The notes: generated by a model from the letters alone, not told the origin. Counted from the stretch's first letter, positions 45,325 through 54,851 are shown. The stretch: 64,000 nt of DNA from Gillisia limnaea DSM 15749 (GCF_000243235.1 NZ_JH594605.1:4660-68659), one strand, 5' to 3'. Numbers and translations are program-made.

Positions 45325-46599
45325 TTATTCTGTTATTTTTTTAAAAATCACAATCCCGTTAACATCCCCAAAACCAAAGCTTGCCTTAGCGATTATATTC
45401 AAGGGAATTTCAATTGTTTTACGGGGAATTTTTTCTGAAGCTATTAAGGTACTTATTTCAGGATGAAGTTTTTCACAATTTACATTTCCGAAAATAAAAT
45501 TTTTATACAACTGCAGGACGGATGCAACACATTCAATACTTCCCGAAGCGCTTAAACAATGTCCCATCAAACCTTTAAGGGAATTAATATAAGGAAAATT
45601 TTCTTTTTTTCGATCCAGACCCAGAATCCAGTTTTCTATTTCGACGGGGTCTCTGGAAGTTCCTGTTAAATGACCATTAATCGCATCGATCTCATTTGCT
45701 GAAATACCAGAATTTTCTATTGCGCCTTTAATACATCGCTGCACTGCTTGGCTATTTGCAGCAGTCATACTGCCACCGCCTCTTTGTCCACCGCTGTTCA
45801 CTTCCCCTCCCATTACTTCTGCGTAGATCCTGGCACCACGCTCCTTGGCCGAGGCATAATCCTCCAGCAGGAGCGCTCCTGCACCACTGCCGGGGATAAA
45901 TCCTGCTGCCAAGGCACTCAAAGGCCCCGGCGCTTCTTGAGGAGTATCATTATAATTTCCGGGTAATATTCGCATCGCATCAAAACCTCCCCATACATAA
46001 GGGCCATGATCGCTACAACTTCCTACCAACATCCTTTTTGCTTTCCCTGCCTGAATACGTTCAAATCCCATCAAAAGAGCTTCCGTCCCTGTTGTGCAGG
46101 CAGAGGAATTCGTTGTCACCTGATTTCCACAACCTAAAATTCCACCTAAATAGGCACTTATTCCACTTGCCATGGTTTGAATAACGCTGGTACTTCCAAG
46201 TCTTCGGGTTTTTCCGGCATCTATTAAATGGATAGCCTCCCTAAATTTATCTACTCCAAGGATTCCGGTACCAAATATAATTCCGCTATCCCAATCTGGC
46301 GCTTCCTCATCCGCCTTAGACAAGCCTGCATCTGCCCAGGCATCTGTTCCGGCAATTACTCCGTAAATAATTCCGCTGCTATTTAGTCCGCGTAATTGAA
46401 GGTCGGTAAAGTAATTTTTTAATTTTTCTGAAGATATTTTAGGCTTCCCTCCTATCTGGCAGGAAAAATTGAGATCGGCCAATTCCTGATAGAATTCTAT
46501 ACCGCTTTGCCCATTTCGAATGGCTGTTTCAAATTCCTCTAAACCAACACCATTTGGAGCAACAACACCCATCCCTGTAATCACGACACGATTCTTCAT
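45325..46599 (-). CDS. Beta-ketoacyl-ACP synthase (FabF-like ketosynthase)
   Basis: 424 aa thiolase-fold KS. The catalytic Cys is C168 in NSSACTTG, with H310 in INGHLTGTSRDPVE and H347 with K342 in SLKGLMGHCLSASG, so the C-H-H triad is complete. It elongates acyl-ACP with malonyl units. It is part of the set (KS, DH, SDR, ACP, PPTase) that would make an acyl chain for the type III PKS. The 49-bp gap to the ACP fits a transcriptional unit. Confidence 0.93.
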   Translation of the reverse strand: MKNRVVITGMGVVAPNGVGLEEFETAIRNGQSGIEFYQELADLNFSCQIGGKPKISSEKLKNYFTDLQLRGLNSSGIIYGVIAGTDAWADAGLSKADEEAPDWDSGIIFGTGILGVDKFREAIHLIDAGKTRRLGSTSVIQTMASGISAYLGGILGCGNQVTTNSSACTTGTEALLMGFERIQAGKAKRMLVGSCSDHGPYVWGGFDAMRILPGNYNDTPQEAPGPLSALAAGFIPGSGAGALLLEDYASAKERGARIYAEVMGGEVNSGGQRGGGSMTAANSQAVQRCIKGAIENSGISANEIDAINGHLTGTSRDPVEIENWILGLDRKKENFPYINSLKGLMGHCLSASGSIECVASVLQLYKNFIFGNVNCEKLHPEISTLIASEKIPRKTIEIPLNIIAKASFGFGDVNGIVIFKKITE

Positions 46600-46673
46600 T
46601 CAGTATTCTTTCGAGTAAAAAAAACTATTAACTTCTTGTCTTTATACTATATTCGTCCCGCCAAGCATGACCA

Positions 46674-47129
46674 TTACAAAGCTGGCTCCCGGGAAATCAT
46701 CCCTGCGATCTTCCCTCTACAAATAAGGTTTTCTTCCGTATCAAACATCTCAACCTTACATTTCAATTTATTGAATCTGAAATATTCCTTTGTAGAAACC
46801 ACTTTCACACTTTCCCCGGGAAAAACAGGTTTGAAGAAATCTATTTCAGTTGAACTTAATCCTATTTTCCGATCGCTTTCTACGTTCTCGTAATTTTCCG
46901 AAGAAATAAGAAAAACACCCAAACTTACCACCCCAATTTGAGCCATACATTCTATAAGTAGTACTCCCGGTGTTACAGGATTATCCTTGAAATGTCCGGA
47001 ATAGAAAAAAGAATCTTCGGGAAATTTATAAAGCCCAGTAACTCCCTGAGCGTTGATTTCCAGAATTTCATCTACAAACAAAAATGGAGGAGCATAAGGC
47101 AATTTTGAAATAATATAAGCTGAAGTCAA
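46674..47129 (-). CDS. 3-hydroxyacyl-ACP dehydratase (FabZ/FabA-like hotdog)
   Basis: 151 aa hotdog-fold protein. The FabZ-like catalytic stretch SGHFKDNPVTPGVLLIECMAQIG carries H46 and E60. It removes water from 3-hydroxyacyl-ACP. The C-terminal part (KPVFPGESVKVVSTKEYFRFNKLKCKVEMFDTEENLICRGKIAG) is typical. It lies between the SDR and the KS genes. Confidence 0.9.
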   Translation of the reverse strand: MTSAYIISKLPYAPPFLFVDEILEINAQGVTGLYKFPEDSFFYSGHFKDNPVTPGVLLIECMAQIGVVSLGVFLISSENYENVESDRKIGLSSTEIDFFKPVFPGESVKVVSTKEYFRFNKLKCKVEMFDTEENLICRGKIAGMISREPAL

Positions 47130-47149
47130 AAAGATAGGATTTTTAGGGT

Positions 47150-47944
47150 TTATTTTAGATGTTCACCTCCGTTTACGGGAATTATAGTCCCGGTGATCCA
47201 GCTTGCTTCATCTTTTGAAAGCAAATAGACCACATTGGCGATATCTTTTGGAATCGTTAGTCGTTTAAACGGATTATGTTTTAAAGCATGCTCGCGCAGG
47301 GTATCGCTTCCCGGTATCATTTGAAAAGACCTGGTAACAGTAACTCCTGCCTGAATGCAATTTGCACGAATACCATAAGTAGCAAACTCCAATGCCATAC
47401 TTCTGGTAATGGATTCCAACGCCGCTTTTGCTACGGATACCGCTCCATAATTGGGCCATGCTTTCTGACTCCCTTCACTTGTAAAGGAAATTACACGGGC
47501 ATCTTTTGAAAAAAGTCTTGCTTTAAAAACAGACTGGGTCCAATCGTATAAGCTAAGGGCCATCGCATCCAGGGTTAGCTGAAAATCGATGTTTTCAAGA
47601 ACGGGACCTTCCCCGTTCATAGGTTTTAAATTTCCTTTTGCAATGCTGTGAACCAATGTTCTAATTCTCCCATTATCTCCAAGAACTTTAGCGATCTCTA
47701 TAATGAGACTTTCCCTTTTTTCCTTCTGAATTGCATCCACATTAAAACTTTCCAGCCTGACATCGCTGTTCCTAATATCCTCAAATGCTTCCTCAATATC
47801 CGATAGTTCTGATTTTCGGTCCCGGTGTATTATGATGATATTCATCCCATGACGTGCCAGCTTTCGGGCAGTTGCAAGACCAAGTCCGCTACTACCTCCT
47901 AAAATCAAGGCCCAATAATTACTGTCTTTAAATTCTGTTACCAT
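47150..47944 (-). CDS. SDR enoyl-ACP-reductase-like oxidoreductase
   Basis: 264-aa Rossmann protein. Nucleotide binding is at LILGGSSGLGLATA, with HSIAKGNLKP after strand 4 and NGGEHLK at the end. The active site Y166-X6-K173 (YGAVSVAK) has the six-residue spacing of enoyl reductases such as FabI/FabL rather than the YX3K of ketoreductases. A role in reducing the enoyl intermediate is therefore more likely than ketoreduction; the cofactor is not determined. It overlaps the type III PKS gene by 7 bp. Confidence 0.85.
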   Translation of the reverse strand: MVTEFKDSNYWALILGGSSGLGLATARKLARHGMNIIIIHRDRKSELSDIEEAFEDIRNSDVRLESFNVDAIQKEKRESLIIEIAKVLGDNGRIRTLVHSIAKGNLKPMNGEGPVLENIDFQLTLDAMALSLYDWTQSVFKARLFSKDARVISFTSEGSQKAWPNYGAVSVAKAALESITRSMALEFATYGIRANCIQAGVTVTRSFQMIPGSDTLREHALKHNPFKRLTIPKDIANVVYLLSKDEASWITGTIIPVNGGEHLK

Positions 47945-48990
47945 TTTAATAAAATTCTTTGAGCAGAAAACCCCGGACCAAAACTTAACATTAAACCCTG
48001 ATCGCCTTTGGGGAGTTCTTTGTTTAAAAACCTTTCCAATACATATAAGACGGTTACGCTGCTCATATTGCCGTAAAGCCTAAGCACTTCGCGCGTATCG
48101 TCAATATTCTTTCCTAAGATACCAAAAAGATCAGAAACCGTTTGAACAATTTTTTTGCCGCCCGGATGAAATATCAAATGCTGTACCTCCTGGATATTGG
48201 TATTGTTTTGTTCAAGAAAAGGATGAATGATAGCCGGGAAATGTTCAGCGATCTTTTGAGGAACTGTTTCATCCAGGATCATTTGCAAGCCGTTATTAGA
48301 CAAGTGAAAACCCATTAAATGGGTGGCATCAAAAAAGTGATACATCTCTTCTGCAATTATTTTGGGGCCTTCAATATTTTCTTCAGAAGAAAGAAGGACA
48401 CAGGCAGCACCGTCTCCAAATATCGCAGCACTTACCATATTTGCCATACTGAAATCTTCCAATTGAAAAGTTGCTGTAGGACTTTCCACCGCAACTACTG
48501 CAGCTCTTTTCCCCGGATTCGCTTTGAGGAAATTGAAGGCGTAGATCATCCCTGAAATCCCTGCGGCACAGCCCATTTCGGTTACGGGTAGTCTTGTGAT
48601 ATTTTGTTTTAAATCAAGTTCATTGATCAAATAAGCATCCAGGGAAGGGATCATTATTCCTGTGCAACTTACCGTGATAATATAATCCAGGGATTTTGGT
48701 TCCCAACCGGCTTTTTTCAAGGAATTTCCAAGTACACTTGTTCCTAGTTTTTTTATCTCACGAACATAGATATTGTTTTTTTCCTCAAAGGAAGTTGAAA
48801 CAAAAACTTCTTCAGGGGACATAATAGAATAGCGTTTATCTACCGCAGCACCCTCAAAGATCTTTAAAATTTTTCTTCGGAAACGATCATCCTTATCTTC
48901 AAGCCAATCTTCTACAAGAGGTAAAATATCTTTGGTTTCCCGGAAATATTGAGGTAGTTCTTTATGCACATTCACGATAGTAACACTCAT
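47938..48990 (-). CDS. Type III polyketide synthase (chalcone-synthase-like)
   Basis: 350 aa. The catalytic triad is visible: C141 in EMGCAAGISGM, H275 in LIFHPGGKK, and N308 in YGNMSSVTVL. The C-terminal GPGFSAQRILLKW is also typical. It extends a starter acyl group with malonyl-CoA and cyclises it to a pyrone or resorcinol. With an adjacent carrier protein, the starter may come from acyl-ACP. Homologues with methyltransferase and FAD-enzyme partners make alkylresorcinols and alkylquinones in other bacteria. 7 bp before the methyltransferase gene. Confidence 0.94.
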   Translation of the reverse strand: MSVTIVNVHKELPQYFRETKDILPLVEDWLEDKDDRFRRKILKIFEGAAVDKRYSIMSPEEVFVSTSFEEKNNIYVREIKKLGTSVLGNSLKKAGWEPKSLDYIITVSCTGIMIPSLDAYLINELDLKQNITRLPVTEMGCAAGISGMIYAFNFLKANPGKRAAVVAVESPTATFQLEDFSMANMVSAAIFGDGAACVLLSSEENIEGPKIIAEEMYHFFDATHLMGFHLSNNGLQMILDETVPQKIAEHFPAIIHPFLEQNNTNIQEVQHLIFHPGGKKIVQTVSDLFGILGKNIDDTREVLRLYGNMSSVTVLYVLERFLNKELPKGDQGLMLSFGPGFSAQRILLKW

Positions 48991-48997
48991 AATTATT

Positions 48998-49711
48998 TTA
49001 TTTCTGAATTATCCACTGATAGCGGAATGCCCATTTCCAGCTTATTTTTTGTTTTTTAACCGATATCTTATTTGAAAAAAACTGTAGGTCCCTTTTTTTA
49101 AATCCGCGTAAAATTGAGGTAAGACCATCCTTTCGTGCAATCTCATTTCTTATAAAAACAGCACAGAATGCCTCAAACAATCTATAGGCAATTTTACTTC
49201 GCTGCAAGTCATTGATCACGATACCAAATTTAGACTGCTTGACGAACAATTCAACGAGCTCATCAATTTGTGGATCCTTAAAATGATGCAAGGTTAAAGT
49301 GCAAAGCAAAATATCGAATTTCATCTTTTCAAATTCGTCCTGAAAAATATCGATGGGAAAATAAGTGATCTCCGGATAATAATAGGAAAGTTTTTCTGCA
49401 ATTTCAATAGCATATGGATTTGCATCTATTCCGGTGAGCTCGAGCTTATAGTTTTCTTTTCTTCCCCATTTTGCAATCTCCCTAAGGATTGCTCCATTCC
49501 CACAACCAATATCTGCAATTTTTACAGGTTCTGACTTTGGGTGATCCCTTAGCAAAAGTTTTATCCCCTGAAGCGTGATTTTGTTGCCGCCAAGCCATTT
49601 ATTGATGTTATCGAGGTCATAAAGAGTTTTTTCCAAATCGGTACCCTTCAGCTCAAAATCATCCATGATCTCGCTTTCATCGGTTCTTTCTCGAGTGCTT
49701 ATTTTACTCAT
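48998..49711 (-). CDS. SAM-dependent methyltransferase of the type III PKS cluster
   Basis: 237 aa. Motif I is VKIADIGCGNGAILREIAKWG and motif post-II is FDILLCTLTLHHFKD, with a class I methyltransferase fold. A C-terminal basic part (FKKRDLQFFSNKISVKKQKISWKWAFRYQ) follows. It probably methylates the PKS product. It overlaps the FAD gene by 4 bp. Confidence 0.9.
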   Translation of the reverse strand: MSKISTRERTDESEIMDDFELKGTDLEKTLYDLDNINKWLGGNKITLQGIKLLLRDHPKSEPVKIADIGCGNGAILREIAKWGRKENYKLELTGIDANPYAIEIAEKLSYYYPEITYFPIDIFQDEFEKMKFDILLCTLTLHHFKDPQIDELVELFVKQSKFGIVINDLQRSKIAYRLFEAFCAVFIRNEIARKDGLTSILRGFKKRDLQFFSNKISVKKQKISWKWAFRYQWIIQK

Positions 49712-50832
49712 ATAACAGGTTCTCCGTGAGTTTTAGTTATGATAATGGGCAGTAATGATGGAAATGTTTTTATTATATTTTGTGAAGCTTCCGCTAAATA
49801 AGGGCTCAGAAGGATTTTTTGAAGTACGCTTCCTACTTTCATTCGGGATTTAAACTGGTGATTCCATTTTTTTATATATTCTTTTTCAATATCAGTTCTA
49901 TTCAAGGTGTTTGGATTATAGTACTTCAAAATGCTTTCTGAAGCCAGTTTTGCACTGTGAAAAGCCATAGCCATCCCGTTTCCACAAAGTGGGTGTATCA
50001 AACCGGCAGCATCACCCAACATAAGTATATGATCTTCTACAAGAGATTTTTTCTCAAAAGAAACCTGAGCTATGCTAAGATCCGTTTCAAATAATGGAAT
50101 GGCCTCGTCAAAAAATGTTTTAAGTTGGGGATTTTTGCAGAGTACTTCTTCTTTAAAGGAATTGGTGCTTTTATGATCTTTAAAACTTGCGTAGGATGCA
50201 AGATAGCAAACATTTACAGCACCTGTTTCGGTTTTAGAAAGGCCACAATAACCTCCCTCAAAATTATGAAGGGAAACCATGTTGTTGGGATAATCATCAA
50301 GTTTATAATGAGCCTTCACCGCAAGCCAGCCTGATTTTTTTCCAATAAAACCTCTATTTAATTTTTTATCAAGATTGGATCGCTTTCCAAAAGCTCCAAG
50401 AACGATGTTTGCTGAAACAATTTGGTTGTTAGAAGTATTTATCTTAAATACTTCATCTTTGAAGGTTATAGTTGCAACCGTTTGTTGAATGATGTCAACA
50501 TTTTGTTCCTTAGCCTTTTCATACAGATAGTTATCCAGGGCATATCGGCTAATACCAATACCACCTAATTTAAGATCTGCTTTTATAGTTTTTCCTGAAG
50601 GGGTACTGTAAAGCAAATGATCTATTGGCTTAGGATTAAGACTACCCAATGAAATATTAAGGGATTCCAGATAAGGAAGGATTTCACAGGAAAGATATTC
50701 CCCACATACTTTGTGATGTGGATACTTCTCTTTTTCAAACAGCAAAACTTTTAAACCACAGGAAGCCAAATGTATAGCTGCGGTAAGACCTGCTAAACCA
50801 CCACCCACGATTCCTATATCGGCTTTTTTCAC
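49708..50832 (-). CDS. FAD-dependent oxidoreductase (UbiH/GGR-like)
   Basis: 374 aa flavoprotein. The N-terminal dinucleotide-binding motif is IGIVGGGLAGLTAAIHLASCGLKVLLFEKE, and the second FAD site is LMLGDAAGLIHPLCGNGMAMAFHSAKLASE, with YPHHKVCGEYLSCEILPYL near residue 37. The arrangement is that of aromatic hydroxylase- or geranylgeranyl-reductase-like proteins. It likely oxidises the aromatic product. First gene of the cluster, with a leader of about 75 bp to the ompA-like terminator. Confidence 0.88.
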   Translation of the reverse strand: MKKADIGIVGGGLAGLTAAIHLASCGLKVLLFEKEKYPHHKVCGEYLSCEILPYLESLNISLGSLNPKPIDHLLYSTPSGKTIKADLKLGGIGISRYALDNYLYEKAKEQNVDIIQQTVATITFKDEVFKINTSNNQIVSANIVLGAFGKRSNLDKKLNRGFIGKKSGWLAVKAHYKLDDYPNNMVSLHNFEGGYCGLSKTETGAVNVCYLASYASFKDHKSTNSFKEEVLCKNPQLKTFFDEAIPLFETDLSIAQVSFEKKSLVEDHILMLGDAAGLIHPLCGNGMAMAFHSAKLASESILKYYNPNTLNRTDIEKEYIKKWNHQFKSRMKVGSVLQKILLSPYLAEASQNIIKTFPSLLPIIITKTHGEPVI

Positions 50833-50860
50833 CCGTGGAAGGTAATTAAAAGAATAAAAA

Positions 50861-50884
50861 AATCCCGGAAATTTCCGGGATTTA
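50861..50884 (-). terminator. Terminator after the OmpA-like gene
   Basis: The perfect palindrome AATCCCGGAA/TTTCCGGGATT lies 23 bp after the OmpA-like stop, with an A-rich tract on the other side. Confidence 0.75.
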
Positions 50885-50906
50885 ATATATGTTTAAGGAG
50901 TTTATT

Positions 50907-51602
50907 TTAGTTTTCCTTAGCAGCTTCTTCCGCTTCTTTCTTTAGTTCTTCATTAGCAACAATCGCTAATTCTACCCTACGGTTTTTAGATCTTCCTTCA
51001 GCAGTGCTGTTATCATACTTTGGCTGAGATTCTCCGTACCATTTGGTGTCAAACCTATTCTTGGGAACTCCATTGGTTACCAGATAGTTTGATACCGCCT
51101 GTGCACGATTTTTGGATAAAGTGAGGTTATAAGAATCGCTCCCGGAGCTATCTGTATGTCCTTCTACCAAAATATTGGTATCCGGATACTCTTTAAAAAT
51201 TCCCGCCAGTTTGTTCAGAGTTTCCTGAGATGCAGAATTTATATTGAATTTTTCAGTATCGAAATAAATTCCACTGGATTCATCAAAGGTAACATTAATA
51301 CCTTCACCAACCCGCTCTACTTCCGCTCCAGGGATCTCCTGCTCAATTTTTTGAGCTTGTTTATCCATCTTGTTACCAATATAAGCACCTGCTGCACCAC
51401 CTACAACACCTCCAATAATGGCCCCAAGGGCGCTATTCCCGTCTCCGGTATTATTACCTATAACTCCGCCAATAACAGCACCACTACCGGCACCAATTAC
51501 TGCACCTTTTTGCTTATTGTTAGCATTCCTTGTCGCATCACAACCAATTAACATGGTTGCAGCAAATAAAAGGGCCATGTATTTGTTCATTCCTATTTTC
51601 AT
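50907..51602 (-). CDS. OmpA-family lipoprotein with glycine zipper
   Basis: 231 aa. Signal with lipobox MLIGCDATRN, then a Gly-rich glycine-zipper-like segment (GAVIGAGSGAVIGGVIGN, ALGAIIGGVVGGAAGAYIGN) and an OmpA/MotB peptidoglycan-binding domain (NILVEGHTDSSGSDSYN, LSKNRAQAVSNYL, YGESQPKYDN, GRSKNRRVEL). It anchors the envelope to peptidoglycan. 12 bp after a lipocalin-like lipoprotein gene. Confidence 0.93.
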   Translation of the reverse strand: MKIGMNKYMALLFAATMLIGCDATRNANNKQKGAVIGAGSGAVIGGVIGNNTGDGNSALGAIIGGVVGGAAGAYIGNKMDKQAQKIEQEIPGAEVERVGEGINVTFDESSGIYFDTEKFNINSASQETLNKLAGIFKEYPDTNILVEGHTDSSGSDSYNLTLSKNRAQAVSNYLVTNGVPKNRFDTKWYGESQPKYDNSTAEGRSKNRRVELAIVANEELKKEAEEAAKEN

Positions 51603-51614
51603 AATTGTCTTAAT

Positions 51615-52094
51615 TTAAAGTTTAGTAAAGTTCATTCTAATAACAAAAGGCTTTCCTTCCAAGGTAACGGTTTGTTGCCAAACCATGGAAGTCTCAGTTA
51701 AAGATACCAAATTCAGTCTGAATCCCTGATCTCCAGTGGTAGATTTGTATCTACTATCTGTTGGTTTCAATAGAAAGTCAAACATTCCATCTGGTGTATT
51801 TTCTTCGTCTATAGACCATCTAAAATATCGCTCACCGGCAGTACAATCTGTTCCCTGGGCAGCATAAGTTCCTGTATTATTGTTTGAAACAAAACTCCAC
51901 ATACTCCCCTTGAAACATGAAGTTGATGCATCATTAAATAGAGTTACATTATAAATCCCTGTATTATTAGGGTAGGTAACATCGTTTAGTATCCAATCAC
52001 CTTTAAAGGTTTTGCGGGTTTCAGTAGCTACTTTACTGGGACCACATGATACAATTAGCACTATTGTAGCAAGCATAAATAACAATTTTCTCAT
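51615..52094 (-). CDS. Lipocalin-like lipoprotein
   Basis: 159 aa. Lipobox VLIVSCGPS, followed by a beta-rich domain (FKGDWILNDVTYPNNTGIYNVTLF, YFRWSIDEENTPDGMFDFLLKP, SMVWQQTVTLEGKPFVIRMNF) of a lipocalin-like type. It is upstream of and in operon with the OmpA-like gene. Ligand unknown. Confidence 0.8.
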   Translation of the reverse strand: MRKLLFMLATIVLIVSCGPSKVATETRKTFKGDWILNDVTYPNNTGIYNVTLFNDASTSCFKGSMWSFVSNNNTGTYAAQGTDCTAGERYFRWSIDEENTPDGMFDFLLKPTDSRYKSTTGDQGFRLNLVSLTETSMVWQQTVTLEGKPFVIRMNFTKL

Positions 52095-52177
52095 AGTTTT
52101 AGGTTTAGGGTTGATATTAAAAAATCCAATCAGGCAATAGTAATACCATGATTGGATTTTTTATAAGATAATTAATT

Positions 52178-52339
52178 TTAACGTCTGAAAAGACGGCTTA
52201 TAAGTGAGATTACGAGTAAAATAATAAAGATGTAAAAAATAATTTTTGCAATATCGGCAAAACCTTCAGCAATGCCCCCAAAACCGAAGATGGCAGCCAC
52301 CAAGGCTATAATTAAGAAAATAACAATAAGTCGTACCAT
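52178..52339 (-). CDS. DUF1328 small membrane protein
   Basis: 53 aa. [20 protein letters not shown], then [12 protein letters not shown] and a second helix [21 protein letters not shown], the DUF1328 (YtjA) pattern. Function unknown, often stress-induced. Monocistronic, between the lipocalin-like gene and DUF1206. Confidence 0.88.
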   Translation of the reverse strand: MVRLIVIFLIIALVAAIFGFGGIAEGFADIAKIIFYIFIILLVISLISRLFRR

Positions 52340-52585
52340 AATGATAGTTTTAATTGATTAGCTAGAACGAAATTACTGTTCCCACACTGCACAAACAAAA
52401 GATTATTAATAATTTAACAGATAATTTATTAGATTAGAATCTTTGTTGCCAATAACTGCGTACCTATACAAGATGTATGCAACTCAGGGTTTGTAACTTA
52501 AAACTGCAAAGCAAAATAATGGGTTTTAATTTTCTTAAAAGTTAAAAAATCAATAAATTTAAATCAATAAACAAAGTTTACAATT

Positions 52586-53365
52586 TTGGATAACAAACTC
52601 AAAAAAGTAGCACGTACAGGATATATTGCCAAAGGGAGCGTATATGCCATTACAGGGATTCTAACCTTTCTGGAAGCTATTAATTTAGGAGGGCAAAAGG
52701 CAAGTAAGCTTAAGGTTTTGGAATTTTTAGACAAACAACCCTTCGCTAATATCTTACTCTTTATAATGGCACTTGGACTGCTAAGTTTTTCTTACTGGAG
52801 GTTTTCGCAGGCTATTTCAAATCCTGAAAACATTGGTTCAGGAAAAAAAGGAAAGCTTAAACGAGTGGCATTTTTTATAAGTGGCGCTGCGTATTTAGGT
52901 CTGGCGGTATTTGCTGTATTAAGAGTTATAGGTTCACAAAGTTCCACGGGTGGCACAGAGAATTCACACTTTTTAGCGACAAATTCCGGCCTAACTTTAC
53001 TAGGAGTTGTTGGTCCCATATTTATAATTATAGGAATTACAAAATTCATAAAAGCCTATAAAGGAGATTTCACAAAAAAATTCGATTTAAGATCAATTGG
53101 GGAAGAAAAGCGAAGAAAAACAATTAAAAATTCAGGGTATTTGGGGATTACATCTCGGGGAGTTGTATTTCTTATCATCGGATTTTTTGCGGTGCAGGCG
53201 GCATTCAATAGCAATCCATCCGAAATAAAAACCACGGCCGATGTATTCTCATTCCTTCAGGATTCCAGCTATGGGGCCTGGTTAATGGGGTTAGTTGCCT
53301 TAGGTTTTATAGGATATGCGGTTTATATGTTTATGATGGCCAAATACCGAAAGTTCAACGATTAA
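52586..53365 (+). CDS. DUF1206 family membrane protein
   Basis: 259 aa with six membrane segments and internal twofold-like repeats (ARTGYIAKGSVYAITGILTFLEAI near the start; SGYLGITSRGVVFLIIGFFAVQAAF near residue 180). The start is a TTG at 52586, as no ATG fits. Function unknown. Convergent with the DEAD helicase. Confidence 0.85.
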   Translation: MDNKLKKVARTGYIAKGSVYAITGILTFLEAINLGGQKASKLKVLEFLDKQPFANILLFIMALGLLSFSYWRFSQAISNPENIGSGKKGKLKRVAFFISGAAYLGLAVFAVLRVIGSQSSTGGTENSHFLATNSGLTLLGVVGPIFIIIGITKFIKAYKGDFTKKFDLRSIGEEKRRKTIKNSGYLGITSRGVVFLIIGFFAVQAAFNSNPSEIKTTADVFSFLQDSSYGAWLMGLVALGFIGYAVYMFMMAKYRKFND

Positions 53366-53366
53366 T

Positions 53367-54476
53367 TTAGCGGACTTTCACAAATTTAATTCTCAGTTCT
53401 TTTTCAAGTTCATAGATTTTACGAACTTCTTTGCTGTTTATCAAAACAAGAGAGATCCCTTTTTTTCCGGCTCTGGCAGTCCTTCCACTTCGGTGTGTGT
53501 AATATTCGGTTTGTTCCGGCAATTGGTAGTGCACCACAAAAGCAAGATTGTCCACATCAATTCCACGTGCTGCAACGTCGGTAGATACCAAAAGTCTGAG
53601 TGTTTCTTTCCTAAACGCTCTCATTACTTTATCCCGATCTTTTTGATGCATATCACCTTCCAGAAGTCCAACTTCATAATTCTTAGCTTCCAGTTGTTTT
53701 GACAGCAGTTTTGCAGCAGCCTTGGTTTTTGTGAAAATTATTCCGCGGTTTTTACCCTGGGATTTCAGAAATAATGAAAGCGTATCCAGTTTATTATTAT
53801 CGTCTCCGGTAACATAGTGATGTTCGATTCCGGAATTGACAGTTTCAGATTTATCAACAGAAACCCTGATAGCGTTTTTGGAAACAAAATTAGTGATGAT
53901 TTCATTTAACTCTGAAGGCAAAGTGGCCGAAAACAACCAGATGTTCCGGTCTCCTTTTGTATGCTTCAGGATGGTTGTAAGTTCCTCCTTAAAACCCATA
54001 CTCAACATTTCATCGGCTTCATCCAGCACAAGCGTGCTTATTTTTGAAATATCGAGGGCTTTTTTATTTAAAAGATCTATAAGTCTTCCAGGGGTTGCTA
54101 CAACTATATGTGTTGGACGATTAAGTCGGGAGATTTGTATATCTATTTTTTCTCCACCATAAACAGCTTCCGTAAAAACCTGATCTGTATACTTGGTAAA
54201 TTTAAAAAGCTGTTTGGCAATTTGTTGTCCCAGTTCTCTTGTAGGAGCAAGGATAAGCGCCTGTATATAATCTTTATTGGTATCAACTTTATTGAGCAAT
54301 GGCAAACCAAAGGCGGCAGTTTTCCCCGTACCCGTTTGTGCCTGACCAATGAAATCTATATTTTGAGTCGACAAAACAGGTATGGCTGCAGTCTGGATTT
54401 TAGTAGGAGTGTAGATCCCCATTTCATTTAACCCTTTCTCAATATCTTTTGACACTCCTAATTCTGTAAATCCCAT
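53367..54476 (-). CDS. DEAD-box RNA helicase
   Basis: 369 aa. Q motif (PTKIQTAAIPVL), Walker A AQTGTGKTAAF, DEAD (LVLDEADEMLS), SAT (LFSATLP), and C-terminal VSTDVAARGID, HRSGRTARAG. The short length gives only the helicase core without an RNA-binding tail. It remodels RNA, for example ribosome assembly or cold stress. Single gene. Confidence 0.95.
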   Translation of the reverse strand: MGFTELGVSKDIEKGLNEMGIYTPTKIQTAAIPVLSTQNIDFIGQAQTGTGKTAAFGLPLLNKVDTNKDYIQALILAPTRELGQQIAKQLFKFTKYTDQVFTEAVYGGEKIDIQISRLNRPTHIVVATPGRLIDLLNKKALDISKISTLVLDEADEMLSMGFKEELTTILKHTKGDRNIWLFSATLPSELNEIITNFVSKNAIRVSVDKSETVNSGIEHHYVTGDDNNKLDTLSLFLKSQGKNRGIIFTKTKAAAKLLSKQLEAKNYEVGLLEGDMHQKDRDKVMRAFRKETLRLLVSTDVAARGIDVDNLAFVVHYQLPEQTEYYTHRSGRTARAGKKGISLVLINSKEVRKIYELEKELRIKFVKVR

Positions 54477-54622
54477 TTTATTTATTTTAAAGATGCAAAG
54501 ATACTTTTTTAAGATTGGATCCCTCTAATTATAATATGAAGTTAAAAATTAGCCAAACCAGGCGACTATTTTTTTTGCTGCCCTAGTAGTTAGCTACATT
54601 TGCGATCACCAAAAATTTAATT

Positions 54623-54781
54623 ATGTCTATACTTACAATCGTTTTAAACATTTTACTTCCACCACTCGCTGTTTTTTTAAAACACGGATTGGGAGTAACT
54701 TTTTTGATAAGCATTTTATTAACTCTTTTAGGCTGGATCCCGGGAATGATTCATGCTTTTATAGTTAATGGTACAAAATAA
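54623..54781 (+). CDS. YqaE/Pmp3-family membrane protein
   Basis: 52 aa. The Pmp3/YqaE pattern LTIVLNILLPPLAVFLKHGLGVTFLISILLTLLGWIPGMIHAFIV is complete. These two-helix proteins are linked to membrane potential and salt stress. Monocistronic, with a terminator at 54787. Confidence 0.93.
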   Translation: MSILTIVLNILLPPLAVFLKHGLGVTFLISILLTLLGWIPGMIHAFIVNGTK

Positions 54782-54786
54782 TATTA

Positions 54787-54819
54787 CAAGCGGCCTGGAA
54801 TTAACTCCAGGCCTCTTGT
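54787..54819. terminator. Bidirectional terminator between yqaE-like and galE
   Basis: The stem CAAG-GGCCTGGA/TCCAGGCC-CTTG has a loop ATTAAC. It serves both converging genes. Confidence 0.8.
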
Positions 54820-54851
54820 GTTTTAATATTTTAAGATTAGAGAAGCTTGTT

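Noticed and set aside
53493-54431. Several plus-strand frames opposite the DEAD-box gene
   Set aside because: They overlap the helicase entirely in antisense and show no family features.
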